Source: Mesostigma viride
Taxonomy: Eukaryota; Streptophyta; Mesostigmatophyceae; Mesostigmatales; Mesostigmataceae
Assembly (NCBI GenBank): GCA_009746045.1
Contig: RPFO01000027.1
Location: 2,856,733 to 2,877,178 of the forward strand
Reading direction: 5' to 3'
Length of the DNA: 20,446 bases
Both the position numbers and the translations under genes were made by a program. Below, one piece after another: positions 17,401-20,446 of this stretch; within the stretch, counting starts at the first letter, position 1, and each line of letters opens with the position of its first letter. The notes below the pieces were generated by a model. It worked only from the letters and a program-made list of their open reading frames with translations. It was not told the DNA's origin and did no database searches.

Positions 17401-18910
17401 TCTACAACTTGGCTGCGGACAACGTCTACGCCACTTTTCAAGAGTGTTTCGGCACCTTGTGGCCGCGTGGCAGCCTTGCAGGAAAGGGTCCTGGGGCAAT
17501 GGCTGAGGCAGCGGATGGCGACGAAAAGAAGAAAAACGCGGAGAAGAAGAAGAAGAACGCGGAGAAGAAGAAGAAGAGGATGGCACGCCAAGACAATGCC
17601 GCCAGCCATAACGTCCACATACCGCGCCATGCTTTGGCACAGACTGACGATGTGGGTCGTATCTGGTCCTTGGGCCCGCATGAATTTGAGGGGTACCACT
17701 TATTCCTGAAATCTCTCATGGAGTCGATGGCCAAATGCCACAGCAAGGAGCCGGGGCGTTACTTGCTGCAGAAACTACAGGGCTACTTGGCGTGGCAGTC
17801 CATGCTGGTTAAGGAGACATCCCAGCTCGATGAACGCGTGCTGCAAACCTTGCAGGAAAGCAGGATGTTCAACAAGCTGTATCCCAAAGCGTCCGCGACT
17901 GGTAGTGGCGCGAGTGGCGGTCCTTCTGGGCGGGAGGTGTGGGTGCGGGAAGGGGCGACTTTTCCAACGGTCATACACGAGCGCTGCGCGTTGGGGCGCA
18001 TCGAGCAGGTGAGGAAACGCATGGGCGCTGTTGCTATGGCTGCGCTGGCGCTAGGGCTAGGGCATTCCTTGGTGTGCTGGGCCGACCCAGCATTTCCCTT
18101 CATATGCCCAGGCTAACAACGGCACTTGTGTGTTTTGCATGGGGTGCTGTGTGTGTGCAGGTCATGGGGGGCATGCCTTGCGGCCGTAACCCTAAGTCAA
18201 CACCTACGTTGGCCGAAATTGGCGCTGACAAGCAGACGGTGGACGAGCTTCTCGCCCCGCTGGGCTGTCCACCCTGGGATGAAGCAACTGGCAGCGTGAA
18301 GGTTTATGCTAGTGCAGTAGTCGGTGCCAGGACCATTACGACTGGGGAGGTCAGGTGCTTCCACACTGATGCATACCCGGCAGGGCAAGTGGCGACAGCA
18401 GACTCATTGGCATACCAGGCGGCGGACAATGTGGACGCTGAATTTTGGTTTGCTGAGGTTGGCACCATCTTCATGCTGACGCCTGCTGAGGGGGCCATGG
18501 GGAGCATGTGGTTTGTCCCGATTTGGTTTGAGTCAGGGGATGCAAAGGACGTTCAGGGCAATCCCATGTTCAACATGGACGAAACTGTGACGGACTGTCC
18601 TGTGTTCACCAAAGACATGACACTGTCCTCGCAGTGGAAAGCCACGGGGAAGTATCCACAGCCTCTGTCCTACCTGGGGTCACAGGTCCGACTGTTGCAT
18701 CAGTGCTGGCGGCGTGGTTACGAAACCAAATGCAAAGTAAAGCATGTGGCGGCACGTGTAGGTGACACCACATCAGAACCAGTCCTACAGGTGAAGCACG
18801 ACCACCTTGGGAACAACCACTACGTGCTCGATGCGTTTGATTGGGCGTGCCCAGCGTACTATCGTGACCTGCACATGGGGGGCGTGACGGACCAGCATGG
18901 GAAACGATGA
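14421..18910 (+). CDS. Tnp2/KDZ-like DDE transposase with BAH-like domain (four exons visible)
   Basis: Exons: ~14421-15488, 16014-16663, 16821-18008, 18161-18910. Donors are GTAAGT, GTGAGT and GTGAGG; acceptors all end CAG; the frame joins correctly at each. The first in-frame ATG is at 14676, so a start or exon upstream is possible. Exon 1 has a KRRR patch and an acidic run, then WAWSKPLSGNADF. A BAH-like segment spans exon 1/2: VVRIGDTIMVLMD, then FFYRARDCPG and EVFWTKHEQEISLL. The catalytic core follows: YLVVALWDDSFEEY (Asp ~16345), LNVMDSAARNGA (Asp 16610), GHKGCTGDK joined to GCPFC (zinc knuckle across intron 2), MDIFHNLTLGLCKQ (~17046) and GPHEFEGYHLFLK (Glu ~17682). A Lys-rich insert is at 17521-17583. 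The C-terminal exon ends with LDAFDWACPAYY. Two one-base shifts (~16521, ~16560) interrupt exon 2. Family placement is by motif order; exact superfamily (KDZ, Plavaka or CACTA) is uncertain. Confidence 0.7.
15489..16013 (+). other. Intron 1 of the transposase gene
   Basis: 525 bp, donor CCG|GTAAGT, acceptor GATGCCTGCAG|GTTC, phase 2. It joins KVR to FFYRARDC, restoring a continuous BAH-like segment, which is the main support for it. Confidence 0.7.
16664..16820 (+). other. Intron 2 of the transposase gene
   Basis: 157 bp, donor AAA|GTGAGT, acceptor GCCACTGCAG|GGA, phase 0. Removing it places CTGDK directly before GCPFC, completing a Cys-x5-Cys-x2-Cys zinc-knuckle-like motif. Confidence 0.75.
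18009..18160 (+). other. Intron 3 of the transposase gene
   Basis: 152 bp, donor GAGCAG|GTGAGG, acceptor GTGTGTGCAG|GTCATG, phase 0. Without splicing, translation would stop at 18114 and lose the conserved-looking C-terminal 250 residues. Confidence 0.7.
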
Positions 18911-18968
18911 CCTGCACAGGATGGGCGTGTCAGATAATCACGGCATTTTGTAACGTAGGGAGGCCAGT

Positions 18969-19350
18969 GTATTTATATTATTTGCCATGGGGCTGAGGTT
19001 GTGAGCATCCCATTCGTAATGCTCGTGCCCAGTTTGCGTGTGCCCAGTTTTGGGGACATTGTATTTATATTGTTGGCCATGGGGCTGAGGTTGTGAGCAT
19101 CCCATTCGTCATGCTCGTGCCCAGTTTGCGTGTGCCCAGTTTTGGGGACATTGTATTTATATTGTTGGCCATGGGGCTAAGGTTATGAGCATCCCATTCG
19201 TCATGCTCGTGCCCAGTTTGCGTGTGCCCAGTTTTGGGGACATTGTATTTATATTGTTGGCCATGGGGCTGAGGTTGTGAGCATCCCATTCGTCATGCTC
19301 GTGCCCAGTTTGCGTGTGCCCAGTTTTGGGGACATCCTATTTAAATGTTT
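18969..19350. repeat. 92-bp tandem array downstream of the transposase
   Basis: CATGGGGCTGAGGTTGTGAG begins at 18986, 19078, 19170 (variant) and 19262, exactly 92 bases apart. Each unit contains the inverted repeat GAGCAT...ATGCTC and two copies of GTGCCCAGTTT. It starts about 60 bp after the transposase stop, so it could be the element's subterminal region or serve in 3' end formation. Confidence 0.92.
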
Positions 19351-19675
19351 TTCTGTATTCATATACGTGGTAAGGGAACGACCCATTAGTAAATTTTCTG
19401 AGACTTTGCAAGTGAAATCAGACAACTATGCTCCATGTACACTGCATGATACACCTGGATATCAAATATTACATAACTTGGTTAAGGTTTCTTTCCATCA
19501 CTCCGAGGGCTCCTGATCTGTGGCTCGCCAATGGGTGCACGAGATTAAGCAATTGATATGACCTTTTGTGGATGCCCTACCTAACGCGAGGGCATGATCA
19601 TCTTACCATGCAGTGATCAGAACCTGGGGCCAGGCTTTTTAAGGCAACGAGACAAGTGGGGCGTCATATTCATAG
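19351..19675. other. Spacer with no gene seen
   Basis: Mixed-composition DNA without conserved frames or repeats that I can identify. A transposon terminus might lie here, but I found no sequence that pairs with the region left of 12069. Confidence 0.4.
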
Positions 19676-19823
19676 GTTAATTAATTCATTAATTAATTAA
19701 TTAATGAGGAACATCACTCCGTTGGGAGTCAATGGAGCACATATCCATGAGAAGGGGCATATGGCGTTTAAGACATCCTAGGCTACTTCATGCAAGGTTA
19801 AACTCGTGCTCCCTTTCTGCTTC
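19676..19823 (-). repeat. TTAA tract plus retroelement-end repeat, third copy
   Basis: A TTAA-type tract (19676-19705) is followed by ACTCCGTTGGGAGT and GAGAAGGGGCATATG, aligning with 2571-2660. After that comes TTAAACTCGTGCTCCC, which also precedes the other large microsatellite (about 10455-10470). Confidence 0.7.
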
Positions 19824-19945
19824 ATGGATGGATGGATGGATGGATGGATGGATGGATGGATGGATGGATGGATGGATGGATGGATGGATGGATGGATGGA
19901 TGGATGGATGGATGGATGGATGGATGGATGGATGGATGGATGGAG
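19824..19945. repeat. TGGA microsatellite, about 30 units
   Basis: Uninterrupted TGGA units, the same motif as the 680-bp tract at 10499-11179, grading directly into GGGA units. Confidence 0.95.
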
Positions 19946-20446
19946 GGAGGGAGGGAGGGAGGGAGGGAGGGAGGGAGGGAGGTGGGAGGGAGGGAGGAGG
20001 GAGGGAGGGGGAGGGAGGGAGGGAGGGAGGGGGAGGAGGGAGGGAGGGAGGGAGGAGGGAGGGAGGGAGGGAGGGAGGAGGGAGGGAGGGAGGGAGGGAG
20101 GGGGAGGGAGGGAGGAGGAGGCTGGGAGGGAGGGGAGGGAGGGAGGGAGGGAGGGAGGGGAGGGAGGCTGGAGGGAGGGAGGGAGGGAGGGAGGAGGGAG
20201 GAGGGAGGGAGGGAGGAGGGAGGGAGGGAGGAGGGAGGAGGGAGGGAGGGAGGGAGGAGGGAGGGAGGAGGGAGGGAGGGAGGAGGGAGGGAGGGAGGGA
20301 GGGAGGGAGGGAGGAGGAGGGAGGGAGGGAGAGGAGAGGGAGGGGAGGGAGGGAGGGAGGGAGGGGGTGTGGGTGGGTGGGTGGGTGGGTGGTGGGTGGG
20401 TGGGTGGGTGGGTGGGTGGTGGGTGGGTGGGTGGGTGGGGTGGTGG
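19946..20446. repeat. GGGA then GGGT microsatellite, runs off the window
   Basis: Imperfect GGGA units with frequent GGA interruptions (about 19946-20366) change to GGGT units (about 20367-20446). The plus strand is almost purely G-rich, with many G3 runs spaced 1-2 bases apart, compatible with G-quadruplex formation. The tract is open at the right edge. Confidence 0.95.

Noticed and set aside
11986-19357. Similarity between GACATCCTTAAATATTT (11986) and GACATCCTATTTAAATG (19336) as possible transposon ends
   Set aside because: The match is in direct, not inverted, orientation, short, AT-rich, and the right one lies within the edge of the 92-bp array.
1-20446. CRISPR-like or bacterial phage-defence interpretation of the tandem arrays
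   Set aside because: The arrays have no alternating repeat-spacer pattern, there are no cas-like genes, and spliced genes and LINEs show the DNA is eukaryotic.

Overview
This is eukaryotic nuclear DNA that is dense in mobile elements. The signs are canonical GT...AG introns of 150-525 bp in the large gene on the right, several broken non-LTR retrotransposon (LINE) remnants, very long TGGA-type microsatellites, and a sharp contrast between GC-rich coding stretches and AT-rich spacers. GC-rich protist-style coding next to LINE debris and a Tnp2/KDZ-like transposase would fit a green alga, but nothing in the window fixes the taxon, so that is an inference of low to moderate confidence. I see no bacterial operons, CRISPR arrays, rRNA genes or convincing tRNA genes.

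Layout. (1) 1-1641: the 3' part of a gene for a ParA/MinD-type P-loop ATPase whose Walker A end lies left of the window, followed by a long, disordered, acidic tail. (2) 1.8-5.7 kb: a graveyard of retroelement 3' ends. It holds the C-terminal end of a LINE protein with a restriction-like endonuclease signature (1968-2426), two L1 ORF1p-like fragments in opposite orientation (2647-3594 plus, 4375-5034 minus), and several tail modules that meet tail-to-tail on TTAA-type AT tracts. (3) 5.75-10.16 kb: a 5'-truncated, frameshifted LINE with the end of an apurinic endonuclease domain, a reverse transcriptase and a post-RT region. Perfect 12-bp candidate target-site duplications bound it, and a 1.69-kb element with CGTATTATACG-rich ends splits it. 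(4) 10.2-11.64 kb: dispersed repeats, a 680-bp TGGA microsatellite and a 15-bp minisatellite. (5) 12.07-18.91 kb: two divergent multi-exon genes separated by an 86-bp tandem array. The minus-strand gene (12069-13490) is unrecognised and frameshifted. The plus-strand gene (about 14421-18910) is a Tnp2/KDZ-like DDE transposase with a BAH-like domain just before its catalytic core. (6) 18.97-19.35 kb: a 92-bp tandem array directly downstream of the transposase. (7) 19.68-20.45 kb: another retroelement tail followed by TGGA, GGGA and GGGT tracts to the window edge.

The most coherent biological unit is region 5-6. It reads as a candidate large DNA transposon with a transposase that may bind chromatin, a divergent partner gene and tandem arrays beside the genes. 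I could not identify its terminal inverted repeats. Both genes carry frameshifts in this copy, so it may be inactive, or the assembly may contain indels.
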